From NCBI GenBank assembly GCA_964400625.1, contig CAYNUS010000002.1, forward strand, positions 1 through 64,000: a DNA stretch of 64,000 nt, in the 5' to 3' direction. Shown one piece after another: positions 34,383-42,971 of this stretch. The DNA is from DYFX01 sp964400625. GTDB taxonomy: Bacteria > Patescibacteriota > Patescibacteriia > SG8-24 > DYFX01. The notes under the pieces are model-generated. The model worked only from the letters and a program-made list of their open reading frames with translations. It was not told the DNA's origin and ran no database searches. The position numbers were made by a program, and so were the translations under genes. Position 1 is the stretch's first letter. Each line of letters starts with the position of its first letter.

Positions 34383-36635
34383 ATGCCCAAGAAATCCACC
34401 GGACTCAAATTGATCATCGTCGAGTCGCCCACCAAGGCGAAGACCATCTCGAAGTTTTTGGGCAAGGGCTACAAGGTCCTGTCCTCGTTCGGACACGTGC
34501 GCGACCTGCCGACGTCCACCATGGGCATCGACATCGAACACGGCTTCACGCCCAAGTACGTCATCCCCAAGAAGGCCACGAAAGTCGTGGCCGAGCTCCG
34601 CGCCGCCGCAAAGGCCGCCGACGAGATCTACTTCGCGACTGATGAAGACCGCGAAGGAGAGGCCATCTCCTGGCACCTGAGCGAGCTCCTGAAGGTGAAG
34701 TCCGACAAGGCCAAGCGCATCACCTTCCACGAGATCACCAAGGAAGCCATCGAGCACGCGCTCACGGCCCCGCGCGACCTCGACCTCCGCATGGTCGACG
34801 CCCAGCAGGCCCGCCGCGTCTTGGACCGCCTGGTCGGCTACGAGCTTTCCCCGTTCCTCTGGCGCAAGGTCGCCCGCGGGCTTTCGGCCGGCCGCGTGCA
34901 GTCCGTCGTCGTCCGTCTCATCGTCGAGCGCGAACGCGAAGTCCAGGCCTTCAAGGCCGAGGAATACTGGTCGATCGAAGCCGAGTTCCTGAAGAAGGGC
35001 GTCGACAAGGCGTTCGACGCCAAGCTCCACAGCAAGGACGGCGAGACCATCGACAAGATGGCCATCGGTTCCGAGAAGGACGCGAAGGCGATCCTGAAGA
35101 CGCTCGACAAGGCCGCCTACTCCATCGAGACGGTCGACAAGAAGAAGACGAAGCGCTCCCCCGCCGCGCCGTTCACGACCTCCACGCTGCAGCAGGACGG
35201 CAACAACAAGCTCGGCTTCTCCGCCAAGCAGACCATGATGCTCGCCCAGCAGCTCTACGAAGGCGTCGAGCTCGGCGAGGAAGGCTCCGTCGGTCTCATC
35301 ACCTACATGCGTACCGACTCGGTGAACCTCGCCGAGAAGTTCCGCGAGGAGGCGGCCGCCTACATCAAGGAGAAGCATCCGGACGCCGCGCCCTCCGAGG
35401 CGCGCGTCTACAAGACGAAGTCCAAGGGCGCGCAGGAGGCGCACGAAGCCATCCGCCCGACGAGCGCCTGGCGCACGCCGGAATCGGTCGCGCCGTACCT
35501 CGACGACCGCCAGCAGAAGCTCTATGAGCTCATCTGGCGCCGCACCATGGCCTCGCAGATGGCCGACGCCGAGATCGAGACGACCTCCGCCACCATCGCC
35601 ACCGGCACCCCGTACCGCTTCCGCGCCACCGGCTCCATCGTGGCCGCGCCGGGCTTCATGAGCGTCTACCAGACCGACATGAAGGAGAACCTCCTGCCGC
35701 CGCTCTCCGAGGGCGACGCGCTCGAGGCGAAGTCCGTCGAGCCGAAGCAGCACTTCACCGAGCCGCCGCCGCGCTATTCGGAAGCCGCGCTGGTCAAGGC
35801 GCTCGAAGAACGCGGCATCGGCCGTCCCTCGACCTACGCGCCGACGATCTCCACCGTCATCGACCGCGGCTACGTCGAGAAGGACGAGCGCCGGCTCAAG
35901 CCGACGGAACTCGCCTTCCTCGTCAACGACCTGCTCACGGAGCACTTCGCCTCGGTCGTCGACTACGACTTCACCGCCAACATGGAGAACACCCTCGACG
36001 CCATCGCCGAGGGCGAGGAGAAGTGGGTCCCGGTCATCCAGGCCTTCTACGACCCGTTCCACGAGAACCTCGGCGTGAAGGAGAAGGAGCTCTCCAAGAA
36101 GGAGATCACCGAGACCGCCACCGACGAGAAGTGCGAGAAGTGCGGCAAGCCGATGATCATCAAGTTCGGCCGCTTCGGGAAGTTCTACGCCTGCTCCGGT
36201 TACCCGGAGTGCAAGACGACGAAGCCCTACGACGAGAAGGACAAGGCCGCGCAGGAAGCGGCGCAGGAACAGGCCGCCGGCGAGTTCTGCGAGACCTGCG
36301 GCGCTCCGATGATGGTGAAGCGCGGACGCTTCGGCGCCTTCCTCTCCTGCTCGAAGTACCCCGAGTGCAAGTTCACGAAGCAGATCAAGAAGCTCACGGG
36401 CGCCAAGTGCCCGAAGTGCAAGGAAGGCGACGTCATCGAGAAGCGCTCCCGCAAGGGCCGCAACTTCTACGCCTGCTCGCGCTACCCCGCCTGCGACTTC
36501 GCCATGTGGTCGAAGCCGACCGGCGAGCTCTGCCCGAAGAGCGGCGACCTGCTGGTCTTCGCCAAGGACCACAAGATCGCCTGCTCCAACAAGGAGTGCG
36601 ACTTCATCAAGGAAGCGCCCCCGAAGGAGGAGTGA
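34383..36635 (+). CDS. topA: DNA topoisomerase I
   Basis: A 750-aa type IA topoisomerase that relaxes negative supercoils. The Toprim motif is IIVESPTKAKTISKFL with DEDREGEAISWHL; the catalytic tyrosine lies in SVGLITYMRTDSVNL. The C-terminus has a row of C4 zinc fingers: CEKCGKPM...CSGYPEC, CETCGAPM...CSKYPEC, CPKCKEGD...CSRYPAC, and a last degenerate one (CPKS...CSNKEC). It has its own promoter and a strong terminator. Length and order match bacterial TopA. Confidence 0.97.
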   Translation: MPKKSTGLKLIIVESPTKAKTISKFLGKGYKVLSSFGHVRDLPTSTMGIDIEHGFTPKYVIPKKATKVVAELRAAAKAADEIYFATDEDREGEAISWHLSELLKVKSDKAKRITFHEITKEAIEHALTAPRDLDLRMVDAQQARRVLDRLVGYELSPFLWRKVARGLSAGRVQSVVVRLIVEREREVQAFKAEEYWSIEAEFLKKGVDKAFDAKLHSKDGETIDKMAIGSEKDAKAILKTLDKAAYSIETVDKKKTKRSPAAPFTTSTLQQDGNNKLGFSAKQTMMLAQQLYEGVELGEEGSVGLITYMRTDSVNLAEKFREEAAAYIKEKHPDAAPSEARVYKTKSKGAQEAHEAIRPTSAWRTPESVAPYLDDRQQKLYELIWRRTMASQMADAEIETTSATIATGTPYRFRATGSIVAAPGFMSVYQTDMKENLLPPLSEGDALEAKSVEPKQHFTEPPPRYSEAALVKALEERGIGRPSTYAPTISTVIDRGYVEKDERRLKPTELAFLVNDLLTEHFASVVDYDFTANMENTLDAIAEGEEKWVPVIQAFYDPFHENLGVKEKELSKKEITETATDEKCEKCGKPMIIKFGRFGKFYACSGYPECKTTKPYDEKDKAAQEAAQEQAAGEFCETCGAPMMVKRGRFGAFLSCSKYPECKFTKQIKKLTGAKCPKCKEGDVIEKRSRKGRNFYACSRYPACDFAMWSKPTGELCPKSGDLLVFAKDHKIACSNKECDFIKEAPPKEE

Positions 36636-36642
36636 AGCGGAC

Positions 36643-36675
36643 GAGACGCTCGCCATCAGGCGAGCGTCTCTTGTT
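36643..36675 (+). terminator. Terminator after topA
   Basis: Twelve-base arms GAGACGCTCGCC and GGCGAGCGTCTC, ATCA loop, then TTGTT. Confidence 0.8.
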
Positions 36676-36699
36676 GCGGCCGTTCGGACGGGTACAAGG

Positions 36700-36728
36700 T
36701 TGACGCGGAAACGGGCAGATGCTATCCT
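36700..36728 (+). promoter_or_regulatory. Sigma70-type promoter
   Basis: TTGACG, 17 bases, TATCCT, 25 bases before the ATG at 36754, which is preceded by GAAGGAGG. Confidence 0.7.
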
Positions 36729-36753
36729 CCAGCGGAACTGAGAAGGAGGCAGC

Positions 36754-37176
36754 ATGTTCTGGTTCATCGGTTTCATCGGCGCCGCCGCCATGATCGCCAT
36801 CGTCGTCCTGTGGCTCATGAGGAACCTGCCGACGGCGAAAGAGGTCTTTGACCTGCTCTCTGCGGAGCCTCTTGCGAGGTATCCCTACACCAACGAACAT
36901 CTCAAGAGAGTCTCGGTCCTCGGCCATCCGCCGCGTCACTTCGTCGGCAACGACCGGATGAAGGTCGCGTATTGGCGGACCAGACGCCCGGACGGCGTCA
37001 ACGTAGAGACCATCGCCTTCTTCCATGCGAAGAAGACCGGCGACGTGAGGATCACCTTCCTCGACTCGCGCTTCCAGACCTGGACGCACGACGGCGCCGC
37101 AGGCAAGCCCCTGAGTCCGTCCGAGCATCAGTACCTCACGCGGACCCTCGAAATGGTCAGGAACTTCGCGCCGTAA
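36754..37176 (+). CDS. Membrane-anchored hypothetical protein
   Basis: A 140-aa protein with one N-terminal transmembrane helix (about residues 3-22) and a soluble domain with strands VKVAYWRTRR-type and DVRITFLDSRFQTWTHDG. I do not recognise the family. A good promoter and a GAAGGAGG site show it is a real gene. Codon use includes agg and ctt/tct more often than its neighbours, a mild sign of a younger or less expressed gene. It is flanked by terminators and likely transcribed alone. Confidence 0.65.
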   Translation: MFWFIGFIGAAAMIAIVVLWLMRNLPTAKEVFDLLSAEPLARYPYTNEHLKRVSVLGHPPRHFVGNDRMKVAYWRTRRPDGVNVETIAFFHAKKTGDVRITFLDSRFQTWTHDGAAGKPLSPSEHQYLTRTLEMVRNFAP

Positions 37177-37278
37177 CCCGGCGTTTTTTCATAGGACGCC
37201 GGAGGCTTTCGCTCCGTCTTGCGGCGCCCTCGCCGGTTTTTCCTTTTTGCACGCGTTTCAGGTAGGCTATTCCTATCT

Positions 37279-38733
37279 ATGGGAATCGCCCGCCTGCTCG
37301 AGACCGTGAAGGAATATTCGCCGAAGACCGACCTCGACACGGTCCGTTTGGCGTACGAGTTCGCGGAGGAGGCCCACGAAGGCCAGAAGCGCGCCTCGGG
37401 CGAGCCGTACATCAACCACTCGGTGGAGACGGCCACCACGCTCGCCAAGCTCCGCCTGCCGGAGAACATGATCGTGGCCGGCCTCCTGCATGACGTGCCG
37501 GAAGACACCGAGCGCACCATCGAGGACGTGCGGAAGGAGTTCGGCGACGACGTCGCCTCGATGGTCGGCGGCATCACCAAGCTCGGCAAGATCAAGTACC
37601 GCGGGATGGAACGCTACGTCGAGAACCTCCGCAAGATGTTCGTGGCGATGGCTTCCGACATCCGCGTCATCCTGATCAAGTTCGCCGACCGCCTCCACAA
37701 CCTCTCCACCCTCGACGCGCTCCCGCCCCGCAAGCGCGTGCGCATCGCCCTCGAATCGCTCGAGATCTACGCGCCGATCGCCAACCGCCTGGGGATGGGC
37801 TTGATCCAGGGCCTGCTCGAGGACTACTCCTTCAAGTACGTCTACCCGAAGGAATACGCCTGGGTCTCCGGCCTCGTGAAGGAGCGCTACCGCGCCAAGG
37901 AGCGCTACCTCAAGAAGGTCGGCGAGAAGATCGAGGCGGAGCTGCTGAAGAACCGCATCAAGACGATCGACATCCATGGGCGCATGAAGCACCTCTACAG
38001 CCTCTACAAGAAGCTGATGAAGTACGAGCGTAATCTCGACAAGATCTACGACCTCGTCGCGCTCCGCGTCATCGTCCCCTCCGTCGCCGACTGCTACGCG
38101 ACGCTCGGCATCATCCACCAGATGTGGAAGCCGCTCAAAGGCCGCATCAAGGACTACATCGCGCAGCCCAAGCCGAACGGCTACCAGTCCCTGCACACGA
38201 CCGTCTTCTGCGACGACGGCGAGATCGTGGAGGTGCAGATCCGCACCGAACAGATGCACGAGGAGGCCGAGTACGGCATCGCCGCGCACTGGCATTACGT
38301 CGAGGAGGGCAAGGAATCCCCCGAGGCGGTGAACCAGCAGATCGCCTGGGTGAAGGACCTGATCAAGCTCCAGCAGGAATCGCTGAAGGACAAGGGCCAC
38401 CTCATCGAGTCGTTCGAGAAGCTCAAGATCGACGTCTTCCAGAAGCGCATCTTCGTCTTCACCCCGAGCGGCGACGTCATCGACCTGCCGGAGGACGCCA
38501 CGCCCGTCGACTTCGCCTACGCCATCCATTCCGACATCGGCGACCGCTGCACCGCCGCGCGCATCAACAACGAGATCGCGCCGCTCGACGCGCGCCTCTA
38601 CTCCGGCGACATGTGCGAGATCGTCGTCGACAAGAACCGCAAGGGCCCGAACCCGGACTGGCTCAAGTTCGCCAAGACGCACCACGCCAAGGACCGCATC
38701 CGCATGTACGCCAAGAAAAAACGCCTGTCGTGA
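37279..38733 (+). CDS. rel: Bifunctional (p)ppGpp synthetase/hydrolase, Rel family
   Basis: A 484-aa Rel/SpoT-type enzyme controlling the stringent response. The HD hydrolase domain has INHSVETATTLA, GLLHDVPEDT and KFADRLHNLSTL; the synthetase domain has DLVALRVIVPS, PKPNGYQSLHTTV and VQIRTEQMHEEAEYGIAAHW. A TGS domain follows (RIFVFTPSGDVIDLPEDATPVDFAY begins near residue 395). It stops soon after the TGS, so the helical, zinc-finger and ACT regulatory domains of the usual 700-aa proteins are missing. The ATG at 37279 precedes the conserved helix; an in-frame ATG at 37219 lies in non-coding sequence. Confidence 0.93.
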   Translation: MGIARLLETVKEYSPKTDLDTVRLAYEFAEEAHEGQKRASGEPYINHSVETATTLAKLRLPENMIVAGLLHDVPEDTERTIEDVRKEFGDDVASMVGGITKLGKIKYRGMERYVENLRKMFVAMASDIRVILIKFADRLHNLSTLDALPPRKRVRIALESLEIYAPIANRLGMGLIQGLLEDYSFKYVYPKEYAWVSGLVKERYRAKERYLKKVGEKIEAELLKNRIKTIDIHGRMKHLYSLYKKLMKYERNLDKIYDLVALRVIVPSVADCYATLGIIHQMWKPLKGRIKDYIAQPKPNGYQSLHTTVFCDDGEIVEVQIRTEQMHEEAEYGIAAHWHYVEEGKESPEAVNQQIAWVKDLIKLQQESLKDKGHLIESFEKLKIDVFQKRIFVFTPSGDVIDLPEDATPVDFAYAIHSDIGDRCTAARINNEIAPLDARLYSGDMCEIVVDKNRKGPNPDWLKFAKTHHAKDRIRMYAKKKRLS

Positions 38734-38746
38734 GACGGGCGTTTTT
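38716..38746. terminator. Bidirectional terminator between rel and parB
   Basis: AAAAACGCC-TGTC and GACGGGCGTTTTT arms with A-run and T-run on opposite sides. Confidence 0.82.
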
Positions 38747-38747
38747 C

Positions 38748-39650
38748 CTAACCGCGCAATTTTCCGACCAGGTCCTTGAACTCCTCGTCGGAGTAGAATT
38801 CGATGGTGATGCGTCCGTTGGGGCCCTTCTTCTGGACCGCGACCTTGGTGCCGAGGACGCGGCGGAGCTCCTCTTCGACCGCCAGCAGGTTCACGTCCTT
38901 CACGGAGCTGCGGCCCTTGCCGGCGCCCTTGCGCTCGCGCGAGGCCTCTTCAGCCTGCCGGACGTTGAAGCCGCCTTCGAGCATCCGTTCGAACATCGCC
39001 TTGCGTTCCTTCGGGTCATCCATGCCGCAGAGCACGCGGGCCATGCTCATGGAGATGCGCGCGTCCGAGAGCGCGATCTGCATCTCGGCCGGCAGGTTCA
39101 GGAGGCGGAGGGTGTTGGCGATGACGGAACGGCTCTTGCCGACGCGCTCGGCGACCTTCTCCTGCGTCAGGCCGAACTCCTCCATGAGCTTCGCGTACGA
39201 ATGCGCCTCCTCGATGGGCGACAGGTCGGCGCGCTGGATGTTCTCGATGAGCGCCAGCTCGAGCTTCTGCTGTTCGGTGGCGGTGCGGACGATGACCGGC
39301 ACCTTCTTGAGGCCGGCTTCCTTGGCGGAGCGAAGACGGCGTTCGCCGGCGATGAGCTCGAACATGCCGTTCGGCTTCTCGGTGACGACGAGCGGCTGGA
39401 GGATGCCGAACTCCTTCACGGAGGCGACGAGTTCCTCGAGCTCTTCCGGATGGAACTCGCGGCGGGGCTGGAAGGGGTTCGGGACGATGTCGGTCGGCGG
39501 GACGTGCAGGATGCGGTCGCCGGCCGGAACGGCCTCGACGGCGCCCTTCGGCAATTCCGAAGGCGAAGCGACCGGCTTGGGCGCCGGCGCCGCGTCAGCG
39601 GGCTTGCTGGGAATCAACGATGAAAGACCCCTCCCGAGTCCTCCTTTCAT
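38748..39650 (-). CDS. parB: Chromosome-partitioning protein ParB
   Basis: A 300-aa ParB/Spo0J CTPase clamp that spreads from parS. It starts MKGGLGRGLSSLIPS, the region that stimulates ParA, then the CTP-binding GERRLRSAKEAG and ALIENIQRADLSPIEEA. A helix-turn-helix (TQEKVAERVGKSRSVIANTLRLL) and a C-terminal dimerisation region (FYSDEEFKDLVGKLRG) follow. It starts inside the parA stop (ATGA), so parA-parB is an operon. Confidence 0.96.
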   Translation of the reverse strand: MKGGLGRGLSSLIPSKPADAAPAPKPVASPSELPKGAVEAVPAGDRILHVPPTDIVPNPFQPRREFHPEELEELVASVKEFGILQPLVVTEKPNGMFELIAGERRLRSAKEAGLKKVPVIVRTATEQQKLELALIENIQRADLSPIEEAHSYAKLMEEFGLTQEKVAERVGKSRSVIANTLRLLNLPAEMQIALSDARISMSMARVLCGMDDPKERKAMFERMLEGGFNVRQAEEASRERKGAGKGRSSVKDVNLLAVEEELRRVLGTKVAVQKKGPNGRITIEFYSDEEFKDLVGKLRG

Positions 39651-40432
39651 ACGACGGGCATTTCGGCGCCTTCGACAGCGGCCGCGACCTCTTCGGCGAG
39701 GCGCTCATAGGCCGTCGCGCCCTTCGAACCGGGATCGTAATCGACGATGGACTTGCCGTAGGACGGCGCTTCCGCGAGGCGGACGTTGCGGGGGACGGTC
39801 GAGCGGAAGATCTTGTCCGGGAAGAACTTGTAGAGCTCGTTCATGACCTCGTTGGAGAGCTTGTTGCGCGAGTCGAACATCGTGATGACGGCGCCGAGCA
39901 CGCTGAGCTCGGGTTTCACGTGCTCCTTCACGAGGTTGATGGTGTTCATGAGCGCGCCCAGGCCTTCGAGCGCGAAATACTCCGCCTGGACCGGGATGAG
40001 GACCTGGTCGGCGGCGATGAGGCCGTTGATGGTGAGGAGGCCGAGCGACGGCGGGGAGTCGATGATGATGTAGTCGTAGTCGTGGCGGATGCCCATCATG
40101 GCGTCGGCCAGCTTGAACTCGCGGCGTTCGGCCGTGACGAGCTCGACGCCGGCGCCGGCGAGGTTCTCGGTGGCGGGGGCGATGCGGTAGCCCTCGATCG
40201 TGGTCGGCAGGATGATGTCGCGGAAGTTCGCGGTCCCGCAGATGGCCTCGTAGACGCCCTTCTCGAGCTGCTTGTGGTCGATGCCGAGGCCGGAAGTGGC
40301 GTTGCACTGCGGGTCCAGGTCGACCAACAGCACGAACTTCCCGCGGCGCGCGAGATAGGCGCCGAGGTTGACCGCCGTGGTGGTCTTGCCGACTCCCCCT
40401 TTTTGATTGACGACCGAAAGGATGAGGGCCAT
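39647..40432 (-). CDS. parA: Chromosome-partitioning ATPase ParA (Soj)
   Basis: A 261-aa ParA ATPase. The deviant Walker A is KGGVGKTT (residues 11-18), with DLDPQCNATSGLG (switch I) and IIIDSPPSLG (Walker B). It moves the origin region with ParB. Upstream on the minus strand TTGCTC/17/TACACT puts the -10 box 8 bases from the ATG, another leaderless-looking start. I saw no classical parS (a palindrome with TTCACGTGAA core) in the window. Confidence 0.96.
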   Translation of the reverse strand: MALILSVVNQKGGVGKTTTAVNLGAYLARRGKFVLLVDLDPQCNATSGLGIDHKQLEKGVYEAICGTANFRDIILPTTIEGYRIAPATENLAGAGVELVTAERREFKLADAMMGIRHDYDYIIIDSPPSLGLLTINGLIAADQVLIPVQAEYFALEGLGALMNTINLVKEHVKPELSVLGAVITMFDSRNKLSNEVMNELYKFFPDKIFRSTVPRNVRLAEAPSYGKSIVDYDPGSKGATAYERLAEEVAAAVEGAEMPVV

Positions 40433-40440
40433 ACGGAACC

Positions 40441-40469
40441 AGTGTATAGGAGGGGGTCGAGGCGAGCAA
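40441..40469 (-). promoter_or_regulatory. Promoter of parAB
   Basis: On the minus strand TTGCTC, a 17-base spacer and TACACT, 8 bases from the parA ATG, without a ribosome site. Confidence 0.6.
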
Positions 40470-40484
40470 GGGGCCGTGTTCCCA

Positions 40485-40513
40485 TTGATTTATGAGGCTC
40501 GACCCGCTATCAT
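40485..40513 (+). promoter_or_regulatory. Promoter of structured leader/tRNA-Leu
   Basis: TTGATT, a 17-base spacer and TATCAT. Transcription would start near 40520, at the inverted repeat at 40523. Confidence 0.55.
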
Positions 40514-40522
40514 ACGCACGTC

Positions 40523-40544
40523 GTTTTGCGCGACCGCGCAAAAC
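40523..40544. repeat. Inverted repeat GTTTTGCGC-GACC-GCGCAAAAC
   Basis: Same element as at 4-25, with one T-A pair in place of C-G on both arms, so the hairpin is conserved. No T-run follows here. Confidence 0.55.
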
Positions 40545-40545
40545 T

Positions 40546-40658
40546 CCCTAGACTGCACTCAAGGCTGGGCCTGCCCAGCCGCGAAGGAGGAGCGGCGGCC
40601 AGGCGTGAGCGAGGACCGCGAAGCGCGTCCGAGCGGGAGCCTGGCCGGTAAGCGACGT
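40546..40658 (+). ncRNA. Possible structured RNA leader upstream of tRNA-Leu
   Basis: Two strong stem-loops lie between the promoter and the tRNA: GGCTGGGC-CT-GCCCAGCC (40563-40580), and a long hairpin with outer arms GGCCAGGC (40597-40604) and GCCTGGCC (40639-40646) and inner arms GGAC/GTCC (40613-40630). A GAAGGAGGAG string lies between them, but no open frame follows. It is either a separate small RNA or a long tRNA 5' leader. Confidence 0.35.
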
Positions 40659-40744
40659 GCCGCGGTGGCGAAATGGCAGACGCAGGGGACTCAAAATCCC
40701 CCGACCGCAAGGTCATGAGGGTTCAAGTCCCTCCCGCGGCACCA
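40659..40744 (+). tRNA. tRNA-Leu (CAA)
   Basis: Acceptor GCCGCGG/CCGCGGC, anticodon stem GGGGA/TCCCC with loop CTCAAAA (anticodon CAA), a long class II variable arm (CCGACCGCAAGGTCATGAG region), T arm GGG-TTCAAGT-CCC. CCA is encoded. Confidence 0.92.
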
Positions 40745-40745
40745 A

Positions 40746-40772
40746 AAACGACCGATCCGTTCGGTCGTTTTC
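40746..40772 (+). terminator. Terminator after tRNA-Leu
   Basis: Arms AAAACGACCGA and TCGGTCGTTTT directly after the tRNA. Confidence 0.8.
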
Positions 40773-40861
40773 GTTTGCGGCGCCGGTTGACGCGGTCCCC
40801 TTTCCGTGATAGGAAAACCCCTTGCCGCGTGGCAAGCGTTCCTTCGAAAAAGGAGTCTGAC

Positions 40862-42439
40862 ATGGCAGCGTTTTCCCTCGGAGAAGGCCTCGCGATCATC
40901 GTCGAGACCTTGCCGAAAAAAGCCTACGAGCTCCGTAAGATCTTCGTGGCCTCCCCGCTCCTGCTGCGGCGCCTGCCCGAAGAGGCCCGCCCGACGCCGA
41001 CGTCGCGCGAGACCGCCGACGTGCTCGCCGAAGGCTTCGACCTCGAGGTCGACGTCTTCGAGTTCCCTGACGAGGCCGCCGCGGCCGCGGCCTGGGACGC
41101 GCTCGTCGCGGCCTTCGCGGCCAACGGCATCGACGTGGCGGCCGCCAACGCGGACAGCGAGACCTTCAACGCCCCGGCGCTCGTCCTCAAGGACGCGGCC
41201 GTCGAGGAGCGCGTCCTCGACGAGGACGACGTGAAGGACAACTACCTGGCCGCGTTCCGCCCCATGATCTCCGCGGACTGCCGCATGCTCGCGCACCTCT
41301 CGCGGGCGACGGGACTGCGCGTGCGGTACTGCATGGGCCGCTACATCACCCAGCCGCCGCTCCCCTTCGAGGAGGGCGTCGTGAACGTGATGATCGGCCT
41401 GCGTCCGCCCGGCAACTACCGGGAGTTCAGCGTGAAGGTCCGCGAGCTGTTCGGCCGTAAGGTGTGGTCGGACGGCGAGGAGCGGATGGTCCACGGACCC
41501 GTCCAGTGGCGCGGCCGCACGATCTCCGCGGAAGGCGTCCCCGTCTTCCAGGTCATCGGCAACTGCTACTACCAGACGATCCTGATCCACACCGAGCACG
41601 GCAACGGCTACGAACGCACCGCGCTCTGGAACCGCATGCTGGCGCTCCTCGCGCGCGACCTCATCGACGGCCCGCCTGCGGACGCCGCGGCGCACGGGCC
41701 GATCGACGTCGAAGCGGCCGTCGTCGGGATGGCCGGCAAGCGCGAGGACGATCTCCGCGACAAGCTCCGCAAGCTGGAGTTCGAGCTCGGCGACCTGCAG
41801 AAGCAGTACGCCGAGAAGCTCCGCAAGCGGGACGAGAAGGTCGCGCTGCTCAAGGACCTGCGCCGCGAGACCTCCGACCTCGCGGAGCGCTGCGGCCGCG
41901 ACGTGAAGGCCATCGAGGCCATGGAGGACGTCACGGCGGTCCGCATCGACGCCGACGACGGCCTGCTGGTCGAGACCGTCCCGATCGCGCTGACGCACGA
42001 GGGCCGCCGCTACGACCTCGGGCCGTTCCGCATCCACATCGGCTCCGGCGGCGACATCGCCGTCTGGAGCGAATCGCCGCGGCACCCGAAGGGGCACCAT
42101 CATCCGCACGTCGACCGGGTGTCCCTCCAGTGCCTGGGCAACGTCACGCTCGCCGTCACCAAACTGACGTCCGGCTACCGCTTCGCGGACGCCGTGACCA
42201 TGATCGTACGCTGGCTCCGGTCCTACCGGCCGGAGACGACGCTGATCCCTCTCGAGGAGTTCCCGTCCGAACCCGTCCAGGAAACGAAAGGAGCCGCCCG
42301 TGCCGAGAAAGTCCATCCTCAACTTCTCCCAGCAGCATCGTCTGCTGGACCCGAAAGCCGCCCGCCCGGTCACGCTGATCGGCGCCGGGTCGATCGGAAG
42401 CCACGTGGCCGTCGCGCTCGCCAAGATGGGCGTGCCTAA
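40862..42439 (+). CDS. E2-like (ubiquitin-conjugating-fold) protein, candidate
   Basis: A 525-aa protein and first gene of a three-gene cassette. Residues 1-290 form an unknown domain (with VNVMIGLRPPGNYREFSVKV). Residues about 293-355 are a charged coiled coil, and about 360-478 look like an E2 fold: a strand FRIHIGSGG, then HPHV (414-417) and Cys424 in QCLGNV. The H-to-C distance of 10 residues is that of HPN...Cys in ubiquitin E2s. The CLG and the helix that follows (FADAVTMIVRWLRSY) also fit prokaryotic E2-like proteins. Residues 480-525 are basic low-complexity sequence read out of frame with the next gene, so a lost stop is possible. AAAGGAG precedes the ATG. Confidence 0.6.
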   Translation: MAAFSLGEGLAIIVETLPKKAYELRKIFVASPLLLRRLPEEARPTPTSRETADVLAEGFDLEVDVFEFPDEAAAAAAWDALVAAFAANGIDVAAANADSETFNAPALVLKDAAVEERVLDEDDVKDNYLAAFRPMISADCRMLAHLSRATGLRVRYCMGRYITQPPLPFEEGVVNVMIGLRPPGNYREFSVKVRELFGRKVWSDGEERMVHGPVQWRGRTISAEGVPVFQVIGNCYYQTILIHTEHGNGYERTALWNRMLALLARDLIDGPPADAAAHGPIDVEAAVVGMAGKREDDLRDKLRKLEFELGDLQKQYAEKLRKRDEKVALLKDLRRETSDLAERCGRDVKAIEAMEDVTAVRIDADDGLLVETVPIALTHEGRRYDLGPFRIHIGSGGDIAVWSESPRHPKGHHHPHVDRVSLQCLGNVTLAVTKLTSGYRFADAVTMIVRWLRSYRPETTLIPLEEFPSEPVQETKGAARAEKVHPQLLPAASSAGPESRPPGHADRRRVDRKPRGRRARQDGRA

Positions 42440-42971
42440 GCTCGTCGTCTGGGACGACGACGACGTTTCGGAGCACAACATCCCGATGTCGGCCTACCGC
42501 GTGAAGGACTTCATGCGCTCCAAGGTCGACGCCCTCAAGGAGATCGTGAAGGAGGCCTCCGGCCTCGCCATCGAGATCCGCAAGGAGAAGTACGTCGGCC
42601 AAGAGCGCCTCGAAGGCGCCGTGGTCGCGTGCGTCGACACCATGGACGCCCGCCAGGCGATCTGGAAGGGCGTCCGCATGGACCCGGCGGTCGACATCCT
42701 GATCGACACGCGCACGGCGTCGAAGCTCCTCTGGGTCTTCTCCGTCTGCCCGTGCGACCCCGACGACGTCGACTACTACGACCGCCACGTCGCGTACGGC
42801 ACGCGCGAGGCCGCGCCGCACATGTGCGGGCACCACGGCTTCATGCCGATGTCCTACATGGCCGCCGGGCTCGCCGCGGGGAACTTGACCTCGTGGTGGA
42901 TGTCCGGTAAAAAAGACCTGCACCGCATCGAACTGGTGGCGACCCCCGCCGCCCAAGAGGAGGCATCGTGA
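42300..42971 (+). CDS. E1-like ThiF/MoeB-family adenylyltransferase
   Basis: A 223-aa ThiF/E1-type adenylyltransferase. The nucleotide loop is LIGAGSIGSH (residues 27-35), followed by WDDDDVSEHNIP (Asp52, Glu58, Asn60), Arg67, Lys75 and the ATP-side aspartate in ACVDTMDAR (Asp113). These match ThiF proteins that adenylate a beta-grasp C-terminus. Cys150/Cys152 (SVCPCDP) and Cys176 (HMCGHH) are thiol candidates for a thioester; the CxxC zinc pair of MoeB is absent. The GTG start follows AAAGGAG. It overlaps the E2-like gene by 140 bases, and its stop overlaps the next start (GTGA). Confidence 0.85.
   Translation: MPRKSILNFSQQHRLLDPKAARPVTLIGAGSIGSHVAVALAKMGVPKLVVWDDDDVSEHNIPMSAYRVKDFMRSKVDALKEIVKEASGLAIEIRKEKYVGQERLEGAVVACVDTMDARQAIWKGVRMDPAVDILIDTRTASKLLWVFSVCPCDPDDVDYYDRHVAYGTREAAPHMCGHHGFMPMSYMAAGLAAGNLTSWWMSGKKDLHRIELVATPAAQEEAS

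Noticed and set aside
38748..40432. Replication origin or parS near parAB
   Set aside because: No parS-like palindrome with a TTCACGTGAA core and no DnaA-box cluster or dnaA gene was seen.
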